A stretch of DNA of 64,000 nt from Paraconexibacter antarcticus (GCF_024220175.1 NZ_CP098502.1:3352514-3416513), one strand, 5' to 3'. Counted from the stretch's first letter, positions 9,017 through 17,763 are shown. The notes: generated from the sequence alone by a model not told the origin. Numbers and translations are program-made.

Positions 9017-10756
9017 ATGAGCGAGACCGTCGACCAGTACCTCCTGCTCCGTGCCCTCGTGGACGAGCTGTCGCGCTGCGGGCTCGCGGGCGCCTGCACC
9101 TCGCCGGGGTCCCGGTCGACCCCGCTCGTGCTGACGCTGGCGCGCCACCCGGGCGTCCCGACGTGGTCGCACGTCGACGAGCGCTGCGCCGCCTTCTTCG
9201 CGCTCGGCGTCGCGAAGGCGACCGGCCGCCCGGCCGCGCTCGCGTGCACCTCCGGGACGGCGGCGGCGAACTACCTGCCGGCGATCATCGAGGCGCGCGA
9301 GTCGCGCGTCCCCCTCGTCGTCCTGACGACCGACCGGCCGCCGGAGCTGCGGGACGTCGGGGCCGGCCAGACGATCGACCAGGTGAAGCTCTACGGGGAC
9401 GTCGTGAAGTGGTTCGTCGAGGTCGGGACGCACCCCGCGACCCCGGAGCGGCTGCGGTGGATCCGGCAGCTCGCGTGCCGGGCGATGTGGACCGCGATCG
9501 ACGGACGGCCCGGCGTCGTGCACCTGAACCTGCCGCTCCGCGAGCCGCTCGTGCTCACCGAGGAGCTGCCGGACGAGGGGAGCGTCGGCGGCGGCGGCCG
9601 GCCCGACGGGCGGCCGTGGGTCTCGCGGCCGGCGGCCCCGACCGGCGCCGCCGAGGCGGCCGACGCGCTGCGCCCGATCGTCGCCGCGGCCGAGCGGGGC
9701 GTCGTCGTCGCCGGGCGCGACGAGCGCGGCGGCCGCACGGGCGGCCGGGCGGTCGCGGCCTTCGCGGAGGCGATCGGCTGGCCGCTGCTCGCCGATCCGC
9801 TGTCGGGGGCGCGGGCCGGGTCGGCGGCGATCGCCCACTGGGACCTCATGCTCCGGCACGCGGGGTTCGCCGACGCCACGGTGCCGGACGTCGTCCTGCG
9901 GGTCGGGGACCTGCCGACGTCCAAGCCGCTGCGGGCGTGGCTCGCGCGCGAGGAGATCGGCGTCCAGGTGGCGCTCGACCCCGAGGGTGCCTGGCAGGAC
10001 CCGTCGGCGCGCCTCGACCTGCGGCTGCCGTACGCGACGGCGCCCGCCCTGGGCGCCGCCGTCGCGGCGGGGCTGCCGCGCGGGCCGGAGGCCTGGCTCG
10101 ACGCCTGGCGGGCCGCCGACGCGCGGACCGCGAACGCGATCGTCACGGCGGCGGGCGAGGACCTGACGGAGATCCGTGTCGCCGCCGAGCTCGGGGCCCG
10201 GCTCCCCGCCTCGGCGACGCTCTTCGTCGCCGCGTCGATGCCGATCCGGGACGTCGAGAGCTTCTTCGGCGTGCGCGACGACGGGCCGCGGGTGCTCGCC
10301 AACCGCGGCGCGAACGGGATCGACGGGACGACGTCGACGGCCTTCGGGGTCGCGGCGGGCTCGCCGGGTCCCGTCGTCCTGCTGCTCGGCGACGTGACGC
10401 TCGCGCACGACCTCGGCGGCCTGCTCGCCGCCCACCGGCTGCGGCTCCCGCTGACGATCGTCCTCATCGACAACGGCGGCGGCGGGATCTTCGACTTCCT
10501 CCCGGTCGCCTCGCAGCGCGATGCCTTCGAGGAGCATGTCGCCACGCCGACGGGCCTGGACCCGGCCGACGTCGCGACGCTCTTCGGGCTCGACCACCGG
10601 CTCGTGCGGGACGTCGGGGAGCTGCGGGCCGCGGTGGACCACGGCCTCGCGTCCGACGGGGTGACGCTCGTGGAGGTCCGGTCGGACCGGGCGGCTAACG
10701 TGCGGCTGCACCGCCGGGTGACCGAGGCGGTGCAGGCCGAGCTTTCCGGGGGCTGA
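9017..10756 (+). CDS. menD: SEPHCHC synthase (MenD)
   Basis: A 579-residue thiamine-diphosphate enzyme: SPGSRSTPLVLTLA near residue 30, then the cofactor-activating glutamate in HVDERCAAFFALG (about residues 54-66) and CTSGTAAANYLPAI. The C-terminal pyrophosphate domain has NRGANGIDGTTSTAFG, LLLGDVTLAHDLGGL and IDNGGGGIFDFLP, the MenD version of the GDG...NN cofactor motif. It condenses isochorismate with 2-oxoglutarate, the first committed step of menaquinone synthesis. The ATG at 9017 follows GGAAGG by seven bases. The ubiquitous conserved UPF0145 gene converges from the right with only two bases between the stops. Confidence 0.95.
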   Translation: MSETVDQYLLLRALVDELSRCGLAGACTSPGSRSTPLVLTLARHPGVPTWSHVDERCAAFFALGVAKATGRPAALACTSGTAAANYLPAIIEARESRVPLVVLTTDRPPELRDVGAGQTIDQVKLYGDVVKWFVEVGTHPATPERLRWIRQLACRAMWTAIDGRPGVVHLNLPLREPLVLTEELPDEGSVGGGGRPDGRPWVSRPAAPTGAAEAADALRPIVAAAERGVVVAGRDERGGRTGGRAVAAFAEAIGWPLLADPLSGARAGSAAIAHWDLMLRHAGFADATVPDVVLRVGDLPTSKPLRAWLAREEIGVQVALDPEGAWQDPSARLDLRLPYATAPALGAAVAAGLPRGPEAWLDAWRAADARTANAIVTAAGEDLTEIRVAAELGARLPASATLFVAASMPIRDVESFFGVRDDGPRVLANRGANGIDGTTSTAFGVAAGSPGPVVLLLGDVTLAHDLGGLLAAHRLRLPLTIVLIDNGGGGIFDFLPVASQRDAFEEHVATPTGLDPADVATLFGLDHRLVRDVGELRAAVDHGLASDGVTLVEVRSDRAANVRLHRRVTEAVQAELSGG

Positions 10757-10758
10757 CC

Positions 10759-11079
10759 TCAGGCGGGGCGGACGCGCACGGCGCTGCCGTAGGCGCAGAT
10801 CTCGGCGCCCATGCCCTCGTACTCGTTCGTCTGGAAGCGGAAGGCGAGCACGGCGTTCGCGCCCTTCGCGATCGCCTCCTCGCCGAGCCGCGCGAGCGCC
10901 TCCTGCCGGCTGTCGTGGAGCATCTTCGTGATGCCCTTCAGCTCCCCGCCGACGAGCGACTTCAGGCCGGCGCCGATGTTCGAGCCGATGTTGCGGGAGC
11001 GGACGGTGAGGCCGAAGACCTCGCCGAACACCTCCTCGACGACGTACCCGGGGATGTCGTTCGTCGTGACGATCTGCAT
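10759..11079 (-). CDS. UPF0145 (YbjQ-type) protein
   Basis: A 106-residue protein beginning MQIVTTNDIPGYVVEEVFG. It has the family hallmarks GLTVRSRNIGSNIGAGLKS (about residues 23-41), GGELKGITKML, ARxEAxxRLxxEAxxxGANAV and a Gly/Tyr-containing end ICAYGSAVRV. The family forms a pentameric alpha/beta shell resembling heavy-metal-binding domains; its job is not known. The ATG at 11079 is the only sensible start. It diverges from the small gene at 11132 and converges on menD. Confidence 0.88.
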   Translation of the reverse strand: MQIVTTNDIPGYVVEEVFGEVFGLTVRSRNIGSNIGAGLKSLVGGELKGITKMLHDSRQEALARLGEEAIAKGANAVLAFRFQTNEYEGMGAEICAYGSAVRVRPA

Positions 11080-11131
11080 GGGCGGAGCCTAGAGGGCGGG
11101 GCCGCCGCCGCTGCGGCTAACGTGCGCGCCG

Positions 11132-11428
11132 ATGCCCGGCCCACCCGACGACGGCCAGTTCCGCCTGCTCGACGTCCCGGCCGACGCCGGCCCCGCCGCC
11201 GAGCCGGCCGGCGAGGTCCGGGTGCGGCGGCTCTCCTCGAAGGGCATCGCCCCCGGCGACATCGTCGAGGTCGACAAGCGCGGGCGCCGCTTCCACGCGG
11301 TCGTCGTCGCGATCGACCAGCGCGAGTCCGGGCGCTTCGACCTCGAGTGGCGTCCGCTGCAGCGCGGGGTCACGCACCGGACCGGCACCGTGCGCGACGT
11401 CGTCGCGGTGTGGCGCCGGGCCGTCTGA
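11132..11428 (+). CDS. Hypothetical protein, 98 residues
   Basis: A small basic protein with an acidic/proline-rich start (MPGPPDDGQFRLLDVPAD) and a C-terminal half with alternating strands VRVRRLSSKG, PGDIVEVDKRGRRFHAVVVA and FDLEWRPLQRG, suggestive of a small beta-barrel (SH3-like or nucleic-acid-binding). I do not recognise a named family. It precedes the radical SAM gene by about 60 bases on the same strand, with a LexA-like palindrome between them, so it probably is not part of that damage-regulated transcript. Real coding is supported by its codon bias and by the clean gap to its divergent neighbour. Confidence 0.6.
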   Translation: MPGPPDDGQFRLLDVPADAGPAAEPAGEVRVRRLSSKGIAPGDIVEVDKRGRRFHAVVVAIDQRESGRFDLEWRPLQRGVTHRTGTVRDVVAVWRRAV

Positions 11429-11477
11429 CCGCTCCGGGCGTCACGCATCCGGCCGCGTCATCCGTCCGAGCTCGATG

Positions 11478-11491
11478 CGAACATACGTTCG
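11478..11491. promoter_or_regulatory. LexA-type SOS box
   Basis: The 14 bases CGAACATACGTTCG form a perfect CGAAC-N4-GTTCG palindrome, the LexA operator of Gram-positive bacteria. Its last base is the first base of the GTG start of the radical SAM gene, so bound repressor would cover the translation start and block elongation or a promoter just upstream. This predicts DNA-damage induction of that gene. It is the only such box I found in the window. Confidence 0.75.
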
Positions 11492-13641
11492 TGCGATGGG
11501 AGAACCTGACGACCGGGGCCGACGAGGGGACGCGCCTCCCCGGCTACCGCGACGCCGCGACCGTGCGGACCTTCGACGCCCCGGAGGCGCTGAGGACCCG
11601 CTTCTACGAGGTCCGCGCGAAGTCCGTCCTCAACCGCGTGCCCGAGCGCTCGCGCATGCCCTTCCGGTGGACGATCAACCCGTACCGGGGCTGCAGCCAT
11701 GCGTGCACGTACTGCATGGGTCCGGACACGCCAGTGCTTATGGCCGACGGACGGCACCGGCGGATCGCGGATCTCCGCGCCGGCGATCGCATCTACGGCA
11801 CCGAGCGACGCGGCGTCTACCGTCGCTTCGTCCGCACCGAGGTCCTCGCGAAATGGAACACCACCAAGCCCGCGTACCGGATCGAACTCGCCGACGGCAC
11901 GACCCTGACCGCCAGCGGTGACCACCGCTTTCTCACCGATCGAGGCTGGAAGCACGTGACCGCGGCCGGGGTAGGCGAGAAGACGCGGCCGTACCTCACG
12001 TCGAACAACCGGCTCATCGGTTCGGGCGCATTCGCCGATCCGCCGCGTGAGAGCGCCGGATACCGGACCGGATACCTGTGCGGAATCATTCGCGGGGACG
12101 GCACCATCGGTCATCGCCCCTACCACCGACGCAATGGGCGCCCGTGGACTCACCACCTGTTCCGTCTGGCGCTCATCGACGAGGAAGCGCTCCTCCGTGT
12201 GCAGCGATACCTCATCGAAGACGTGGGCAGGCTCCCACTGCGCGTCTTTGCATCGGCGGGGCAGCCGGCGCAGATGATCCGAACGCAGTCCGGGCCCAGC
12301 GTCGCCCGGATCGAGGACCGGATCGCATGGCCCGAGTTCCCTGACGACGATTGGCGGAAGGGATTTCTGGCCGGGATCTTCGACGCCGAGGGACACCGCG
12401 GCGGCTCTGTCCTGCGCATTTCGAACAGCGACCCCGAGATCCTGCGGTGGACGATGGAGTGCTGCCGTCGCTTCGGGTTCGATGCCGTCCTCGAAGGTGC
12501 GCGGCCGAGTGGCGTGCGTACGGTCCGGCTCCGCGGCGGCCTCTCCGAGCACCTGCGGTTCATCCACCTCGTTGACCCGGCCATCAGGCGCAAGTGCTCC
12601 ATCGACGGGCAGGCGGTTAAGACGACCGCCGATCTCGGCGTCGTCAGCGTCACGGCTCTGGGGACGCAGCGCCTCTGCGACATCACCACCAGCACCGGGG
12701 ACTTCATCGCCAACGGGGTCGTCAGCCACAACTGCTTCGCGAGGCCGACCCACACATTCCTCGGCTTCGACGCAGGCCAGGATTTCGAGCGGGAGATCGT
12801 CGTGAAGGTCAACACGCCCGAGGTGTTGCGGGCGGAGCTCGCGCGACCGTCGTGGCGGGGCGAGCACGTCGCGCTCGGGACGAACACCGACCCGTACCAG
12901 TGGGTCGAGGGGCGCTATCGGCTCATGCGCGGGGTCTGGGAGGCGCTCCGCGACGCCGCGAACCCGTGCTCGGTGCTGACGAAGTCGCCGCTGCTGCTCC
13001 GCGACCTCGACCTTCTGCTCGAGGTCGCTGCGGTGACTGACGTCAGCGCGGCGCTGAGCGTCCCGACGATCGACGAGCGGGCGTGGCGGGCGACCGAGCC
13101 GCACACCCCGAACCCGCGGGCCCGGCTGGAGGCGGTGGCCGAGCTGAACCGGGCCGGCATCCCGACGAGCGTCCTCGTGGCGCCGCTGATGCCGGGGATC
13201 AACGACGACCCACGGCAGGTCGAGGAGATCCTCACGCTCGCGGCCGCGGCGGGCGCGACGAACATCGGCGGCGTCGCGCTGCACCTGCGCGGCGAGGTGC
13301 GTGGCGTCTTCATGGACTGGCTGCGCTCCGAGCGCCCCGACCTCGTGGCACTGTACGAGGAGCTCTACGAGCGCGGGGCGTACGCGCCGGAGCGCGAGCG
13401 GGTCCGGCTCGCGCGGCTGATCGCCCAAGGCCGGGAGGCCCGGCCGGACGCCTTCCAGGGCAAGGACGTCTTCCGCACGCGCGGGCCGGACGGGTCACTC
13501 GACCCGGCGGCGCAGGCGCGCTTCGGGCCGCGGCGGGGGCCGGGGAGCGGGGGCGCGGCGGCCGACGGTGGCGCCCGGCCCGGCGACGGTCGCGCGCGCG
13601 AGGCGCCGCGGTGCCCACCGGTGCAGACGTCGCTCTTCTGA
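11491..13641 (+). CDS. Rv2578c-family radical SAM protein, intein-containing precursor
   Basis: The 716-residue precursor would yield a 376-residue protein after removal of the intein at 11713-12732. The start GTG gives VRWENLTTG, matching the MRW start of the mycobacterial Rv2578c family. The mature protein carries GCSHACTY|CFARPTHTFLG, a CX3CX2C cluster motif for a SAM-cleaving [4Fe-4S] centre (Cys 68 and 72 plus the residue after the intein). Further family landmarks are LGTNTDPYQWVEGRY, VLTKSPLLLRDLDLL, PLMPGINDD, LHLRGEVRGVFMDWL and the terminal VQTSLF. The family is related to spore photoproduct lyase but its substrate is not established. The SOS-type operator over the start suggests a DNA-damage role. 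C-terminal residues 645-700 are Gly/Ala/Arg-rich and probably disordered. Confidence 0.92.
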   Translation: MRWENLTTGADEGTRLPGYRDAATVRTFDAPEALRTRFYEVRAKSVLNRVPERSRMPFRWTINPYRGCSHACTYCMGPDTPVLMADGRHRRIADLRAGDRIYGTERRGVYRRFVRTEVLAKWNTTKPAYRIELADGTTLTASGDHRFLTDRGWKHVTAAGVGEKTRPYLTSNNRLIGSGAFADPPRESAGYRTGYLCGIIRGDGTIGHRPYHRRNGRPWTHHLFRLALIDEEALLRVQRYLIEDVGRLPLRVFASAGQPAQMIRTQSGPSVARIEDRIAWPEFPDDDWRKGFLAGIFDAEGHRGGSVLRISNSDPEILRWTMECCRRFGFDAVLEGARPSGVRTVRLRGGLSEHLRFIHLVDPAIRRKCSIDGQAVKTTADLGVVSVTALGTQRLCDITTSTGDFIANGVVSHNCFARPTHTFLGFDAGQDFEREIVVKVNTPEVLRAELARPSWRGEHVALGTNTDPYQWVEGRYRLMRGVWEALRDAANPCSVLTKSPLLLRDLDLLLEVAAVTDVSAALSVPTIDERAWRATEPHTPNPRARLEAVAELNRAGIPTSVLVAPLMPGINDDPRQVEEILTLAAAAGATNIGGVALHLRGEVRGVFMDWLRSERPDLVALYEELYERGAYAPERERVRLARLIAQGREARPDAFQGKDVFRTRGPDGSLDPAAQARFGPRRGPGSGGAAADGGARPGDGRAREAPRCPPVQTSLF
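11713..12732 (+). other. Intein with LAGLIDADG homing endonuclease (340 residues)
   Basis: An in-frame protein-splicing element. Block A is CMGPDTPVLMADGRHRR with Cys1; block B has DHRFLTDRGW; two LAGLIDADG dodecapeptides are YLCGIIRGDGTIG and FLAGIFDAEGHRG (each ending in an acidic catalytic residue); block F is LCDITTSTGDFIANG and block G ends VVSHN, followed by Cys+1 of the host. All splicing residues (Cys1, penultimate His, terminal Asn, Cys+1) are present, so splicing is predicted to work. It splits the CX3CX2C motif just before its third cysteine. Codons are more AT-rich than in the host gene, fitting later arrival by homing. Inteins in this protein family are known; this insertion site is typical. 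Confidence 0.93.
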
Positions 13642-13674
13642 CGCGGTGCTGCGGGCGTGCGCTACAACCCCGGC

Positions 13675-13902
13675 ATGGCCTCCTCGCACCGCCTCTTCCC
13701 GGTCCTCCATGCACTCGTGCTCGCGTCGGCGACCACGACGATCCTCATCACCTTCGGCGTCGCGATCGTCGCGATCCTCGTCGGGGGCGGGGCGATGTAC
13801 CTGACGTTCGGTGGCGAGGACCGGTCAAGTGCCCGGGCCCTCCTGCGCCACCCGCTGCGGACGATCTTCGACGACTCGCCGCCGGACGTCGACGAGGACT
13901 GA
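13675..13902 (+). CDS. Small single-span membrane protein
   Basis: A 75-residue product MASSHRLFPVLHALVLAS... with one hydrophobic helix (ILITFGVAIVAILVGGGA, about residues 25-42) and a short charged tail ending DDSPPDVDED. A GTG at 13657 could add six residues. It follows the radical SAM gene by about 30 bases on the same strand and could be co-transcribed. I do not recognise a family; the acidic tail would be cytoplasmic by the positive-inside rule only if the N terminus is outside, which is unclear. Confidence 0.55.
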   Translation: MASSHRLFPVLHALVLASATTTILITFGVAIVAILVGGGAMYLTFGGEDRSSARALLRHPLRTIFDDSPPDVDED

Positions 13903-13972
13903 CGCGGGTCGACGCGGGCGGGCGGTCTCCAGGCGCGCCGCCGGCGACCGCGTGGTGAGCGGCGGCCTGCGC

Positions 13973-15415
13973 CTACAGCGCGAGGACCGGCAGCAGCGCC
14001 TGGAGCTTGATCTCCGTCTCGGCGAGCTCGGCGGCCGGGTCGCTGTCGGCGACGACCCCGACCCCCGCGAAGCAGCGCGCCACCGGGCCGGTCAGGAGGG
14101 CGCTGCGGAGGGCGACGCAGAACTCGCCGTCCTCGTGCGCGTCGGTCCAGCCGACGGGGCCCGCATACCAGCCGCGATCGAGGCCCTCGAGCTCCGGGAT
14201 CATCGGCGCGGCGACGGCGAGCGGCTCGCCGCCGACGGCCGGCGTCGGGTGCAGGAGGCCGGCCAGCTCGACCGCCGGGACCGGTGAGGCGAGCTGCGCC
14301 CGGATCGGCGTCGCGAGGTGCTGGATGTTCGCCATCCTCACGACCTCCGGCTCGTCGGCCGCGGTGACCCACACGGAGTGCGGACGCAGCGCCCGGACGA
14401 TGCGGGTGGTGACGATCTTCTGCTCGCCACGGTCCTTCGCCGACTGCAGCAGCTGCTCGCCGAGGTGGTCGTCGACGGCCGGGTCGGCGCTGCGCCGGGT
14501 CGAGCCGGCGAGCGCGAGGGTCCCGGCGCGCAGGCCGTCGCGGCGGATGAGGAGCTCGGGGCTCGCGGCGATGAATGTGCTGTCGCCGCGGCCGACGCAG
14601 AAGAGGTAGCAGGACGGGAACGCCTCGCGGAGGACGCCGAGCACGGCCGCGGCCTCGTGCGGCGAGGACGCGTGCACCTGCACCTCACGTGCCAGGACGA
14701 TCTTGTCGAGCCGGCCCGCCCGGATCCGCTCGACGGCCCGGGCGACGGCGCCGACGTAGTGCTCGGGCGGCATGGCGCCGACGACCTGGTGACGACCGAC
14801 CGGGTCGGGGTCGAGCAACGGGAGCGGCCGCGAGACGAGCGCCTCGGTCCGGCCCACGAGGTGGTCGAGGAGTGCGGCCGGGTCGTCGTCGCGGCCGACC
14901 ATGGCGCCGAGCGTCATCCAGACCTCGTCGCCGCGCCGGGCCAGCCCGACCTCCGGTACGTGGAGCGATGCCGGGGCGTACCCGGCCCAGTGCGGCACCG
15001 TGCCGCCGCGGTCGGCGAACGCGAAGCCGCCGACGGCGACCGGTCCGCTGCCGCGCGGTCCCGCGGGCGGGTCGACGCACGCGGTGGCGAGGATCTCGCG
15101 CCAGCGGCGCGCGACGACCGAGAAGCGATCGGGCCCGCCGGCCTCGAGCGCGCGGATGCAGCCGAGGGCGGCGACGGCACTCCCGTCGCGATCGGGCTGC
15201 TCCATGACGAACCACGGCTCGCCGTCGCGCCGCGAGGCGACGACCGTGCCCGCCGGGTCGACCGTCGCGTCCACCCGGACGCTGACGGCGGCGAGCACCG
15301 GCCCGCCGCCCTTGCCCGCCGCGCGGCGCGCGGCGGCCTGCAGACGCCGGAGGAGCCGCGCGCGGTCGTCCGCCGAAAGGGCGAAGGGCGACGCAGTCTG
15401 GGAGGCGACGGCCAC
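13973..15415 (-). CDS. menF: Isochorismate synthase (MenF)
   Basis: A 480-residue chorismate-utilising enzyme. The N-terminal part is variable; the catalytic domain (about residues 215-475) contains RLDKIVLAREVQV, PELLIRRDGLRAGTLALAGSTRR, the conserved QSAKDRGEQKIVTTRIV, the HLATPIRAQL segment, LHPTPAVGG and the late GWTDAHEDGEFCVALR and LAETEIKLQALLPVL. The lysine in RLDKIVLAR is the usual general base of isochorismate and salicylate synthases. It supplies isochorismate to MenD. Menaquinone rather than siderophore use is inferred from the surrounding men genes and the lack of siderophore genes. The start is GTG 15415. It is 3 kb from menD and on the opposite strand. Confidence 0.9.
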   Translation of the reverse strand: MAVASQTASPFALSADDRARLLRRLQAAARRAAGKGGGPVLAAVSVRVDATVDPAGTVVASRRDGEPWFVMEQPDRDGSAVAALGCIRALEAGGPDRFSVVARRWREILATACVDPPAGPRGSGPVAVGGFAFADRGGTVPHWAGYAPASLHVPEVGLARRGDEVWMTLGAMVGRDDDPAALLDHLVGRTEALVSRPLPLLDPDPVGRHQVVGAMPPEHYVGAVARAVERIRAGRLDKIVLAREVQVHASSPHEAAAVLGVLREAFPSCYLFCVGRGDSTFIAASPELLIRRDGLRAGTLALAGSTRRSADPAVDDHLGEQLLQSAKDRGEQKIVTTRIVRALRPHSVWVTAADEPEVVRMANIQHLATPIRAQLASPVPAVELAGLLHPTPAVGGEPLAVAAPMIPELEGLDRGWYAGPVGWTDAHEDGEFCVALRSALLTGPVARCFAGVGVVADSDPAAELAETEIKLQALLPVLAL

Positions 15416-15517
15416 GCCCAGGATGATAGTTGCGCCTGTCCGCGGCCCCGTGTCTGCTTGGCTGGGGCGCGGCGACCGGGCCGCCGGGGACGGTCCCGGC
15501 GGCCGATCAGGTCCCGC

Positions 15518-16075
15518 TCAGGTCTCGCCGCGCCCGCGGGCGATGGCGATCTCGCCGGTCCGCATCATCTCGACCAGCCCGAACGGGCGCACCATGCGCT
15601 CGAAGGCCTCGACCTTCTCGGTCGTGCCGGTGATCTCGATGATGATCGACCGCTTCGTCACGTCGACGACCTTGCCGCGGAAGATCTCGCAGATCTGCAT
15701 GATCTCCGCGCGCTGGGTCCCGTCCGCCGCGATCTTGAAGAGCGCGAGCTCGCGCGCGACGGTCTCCGACGGCTCGAGGTCCCGGATCTTCAGGACGTTG
15801 ATGAGCTTGTGGAGCTGCTTCGTGACCTGGTCGATGGGGTGGTTGGCCCCGTCGAGCGTGATCGTGATGCGCGACACGTGGTCGTCGTCGGTCGGGCCGA
15901 CGGAGAGCGTGTCGATGTTGAAGCCGCGCCGCGCGAAGAGGCCGGCGACGCGGGTCAGGACGCCGGGCTTGTTCTCGACGAGGATCGAGAGGATGTGCTT
16001 GCGGCCGGTGCGGATGGAGCCCGAAGCCTCGAGCTCCTCCAGCGTCAGCCGGTCCTTGGTTCCGGGATCGCCCAT
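15518..16075 (-). CDS. ilvN: Acetolactate synthase small regulatory subunit
   Basis: A 185-residue subunit with an N-terminal ACT domain (HILSILVENKPGVLTRVAGLF, RRGFNIDTLSVGPT) and the small-subunit C-terminal domain (RELALFKI, FRGKVVDVTKRSIIIEITG, MVRPFGLVEMMRTG). It binds valine and gives feedback control and full activity to IlvB. ATG 16075 lies five bases after the ilvB stop; a GTG nine bases earlier would overlap ilvB, so the two are translationally coupled either way. An extra N-terminal stretch of about 25 residues (MGDPGTKDRLTLEELEASG) precedes the ACT domain, a feature seen in several actinobacterial IlvN. Confidence 0.95.
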   Translation of the reverse strand: MGDPGTKDRLTLEELEASGSIRTGRKHILSILVENKPGVLTRVAGLFARRGFNIDTLSVGPTDDDHVSRITITLDGANHPIDQVTKQLHKLINVLKIRDLEPSETVARELALFKIAADGTQRAEIMQICEIFRGKVVDVTKRSIIIEITGTTEKVEAFERMVRPFGLVEMMRTGEIAIARGRGET

Positions 16076-16080
16076 GACGC

Positions 16081-17763
16081 TCACCCCACCATGTCCCGCG
16101 CGGCGGCGCCGGGCGAGATCATCGGGTACGTGTTCTCCTCGCGCGTCACCGAGACGTCGACGACGACGGGACCCGGCGTCGCGATGGCGGCCTTCAGGTC
16201 GTCCACGAGCGTCGTCTTGTCCGTGAGCCGCACGCCGTGGCAGCCGTAGGCCTCCGCGAGCTTCACGAAGTCCGGGAAGCGGCCGAGGTCGACGTTCGAG
16301 TAGCGCTTCTCCCAGAACAGCTCCTGCCACTGGCGGACCATGCCGAGGTACCCGTTGTTGGAGATGATCACCTTGACGGGGATCCCCTCCTGCGCGCAGG
16401 TCGCGAGCTCCTGGGTGTTCATCTGGAAGGAGCCGTCGCCGGTGATGCAGACGACGGTCTTGTCCGGGCAGCCGATCGCCGCGCCCATCGCGGCCGGCAG
16501 GCCGAAGCCCATCGTGCCGAGGCCGCCGGAGTTGATCCACTGGCGGGGCGCCTTGAACGGGTAGTGCTGCGCCGTCCACATCTGGTGCTGGCCGACGTCC
16601 GACGTGATGATCGCGTCGCCGCCGGTCGCCTCGTAGACGGCCTGGATCAGCCGCTGCGGCTTGATCTCGGTGTCCTCGGAGTCCGTGAAGGACTTCTCGA
16701 TCGGGTACTGCTTCTGCCACCCGTCGATCCGCTGCCACCACTCGTCGAGACGGTGCGCCTCGGTGTCCAGCGCGCGGTACTCGGCGATGAGCTTCACGAG
16801 GACGTTCTTCGCGTCACCCACGATCGGGATGTGCGCGGGGATGTTCTTCGAGATCTCGGCCGGATCGACGTCCACGTGGATGAACTTCGCCCGCGGCGCG
16901 AACTCGGAGAGCTTGCCGGTGATGCGGTCGTCGAAGCGGGCCCCGATGCAGCAGATGAGGTCGGCCTCGTCCATCGCGTAGTTCGCCGCGCGGGTGCCGT
17001 GCATGCCGAGCATGCCGAGCCACTGCGGGTCGGGCGCCGGGTAGGCGCCGAGCCCCATCAGCGTGCACGTGACCGGGAAGCGGTCGGTGCGGCAGAACTC
17101 GGTGAACTCCGCGGCGGCGTTCGAGTTGATGATCCCGCCGCCGCCGTAGATGACGGGACGGCGCGCGGCCGCGAGGGCCTTCGCCGCCTGGCGGATCTGC
17201 TTCGCGTTGCCCTCGGTGAACGTCTGGTACCCGGGCAGGTGCACGTCGGTGATCGGCTCGTACGGGATGTCGACCCGCGAGAGGTCGGTCGGGATGTCGA
17301 CGACGACCGGGCCCGGCCGGCCGGTCCGCGCGATGTGGAAGGCCTCGTGCAGCGCCCGCGGGATCTCGTTCGGGTGCTGGATCATGATCGAGTGCTTGAC
17401 GGCCGGCATCGTGATGCCGATGACGTCGGCCTCCTGGAAGCCGTCCGTGCCGAGCAGCTCGGTCTTGACCTGGCCGGTGATGAACACGACGGGGACCGAG
17501 TCCATCATCGCGTCCATGATCGGCGTGACGAGGTTCGTCGCGCCCGGGCCGCTCGTGCCCAGGGAGACGCCGACCTTGCCGGTCGCCTTCGCGTAGCCCT
17601 CGGCGGCGTGACCGCCGCCCGCCTCGTGACGCACGAGGATGTGGCGGATGCCGCCGTCATAGAGGGCGTCGTAGGTGGGGATGTTCGCACCCCCCGGGAG
17701 GCCGAATACGACCTCGACACCCTCCGCTTTCAGGCACTCCATCACGGCTTCGACCGCTCGCAT
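16081..17763 (-). CDS. ilvB: Acetolactate synthase large catalytic subunit
   Basis: A 560-residue thiamine-diphosphate and FAD enzyme that makes acetolactate or acetohydroxybutyrate. Seen: FGLPGGANIPTYDAL, the catalytic Glu in VRHEAGGGHAAEGYA (about residue 48), TSGPGATNLVTPIMDA, FAD-domain GARFDDRITGKL, and the cofactor motif ITGDGSFQMNTQEL...ISNNGYLGMVRQWQ. The ATG at 17763 follows a strong GGAAGGAGGT Shine-Dalgarno seven bases upstream. It heads the ilvB-ilvN operon; ilvC is far away near the left edge. A structured 150-base leader precedes it (see separate entry). Confidence 0.96.
   Translation of the reverse strand: MRAVEAVMECLKAEGVEVVFGLPGGANIPTYDALYDGGIRHILVRHEAGGGHAAEGYAKATGKVGVSLGTSGPGATNLVTPIMDAMMDSVPVVFITGQVKTELLGTDGFQEADVIGITMPAVKHSIMIQHPNEIPRALHEAFHIARTGRPGPVVVDIPTDLSRVDIPYEPITDVHLPGYQTFTEGNAKQIRQAAKALAAARRPVIYGGGGIINSNAAAEFTEFCRTDRFPVTCTLMGLGAYPAPDPQWLGMLGMHGTRAANYAMDEADLICCIGARFDDRITGKLSEFAPRAKFIHVDVDPAEISKNIPAHIPIVGDAKNVLVKLIAEYRALDTEAHRLDEWWQRIDGWQKQYPIEKSFTDSEDTEIKPQRLIQAVYEATGGDAIITSDVGQHQMWTAQHYPFKAPRQWINSGGLGTMGFGLPAAMGAAIGCPDKTVVCITGDGSFQMNTQELATCAQEGIPVKVIISNNGYLGMVRQWQELFWEKRYSNVDLGRFPDFVKLAEAYGCHGVRLTDKTTLVDDLKAAIATPGPVVVDVSVTREENTYPMISPGAAARDMVG

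Noticed and set aside
14318..16249. Long plus-strand frame opposite menF and ilvN
   Set aside because: It has the Arg/Asp/Gly composition of a shadow frame, while menF and ilvN on the other strand are unambiguous.
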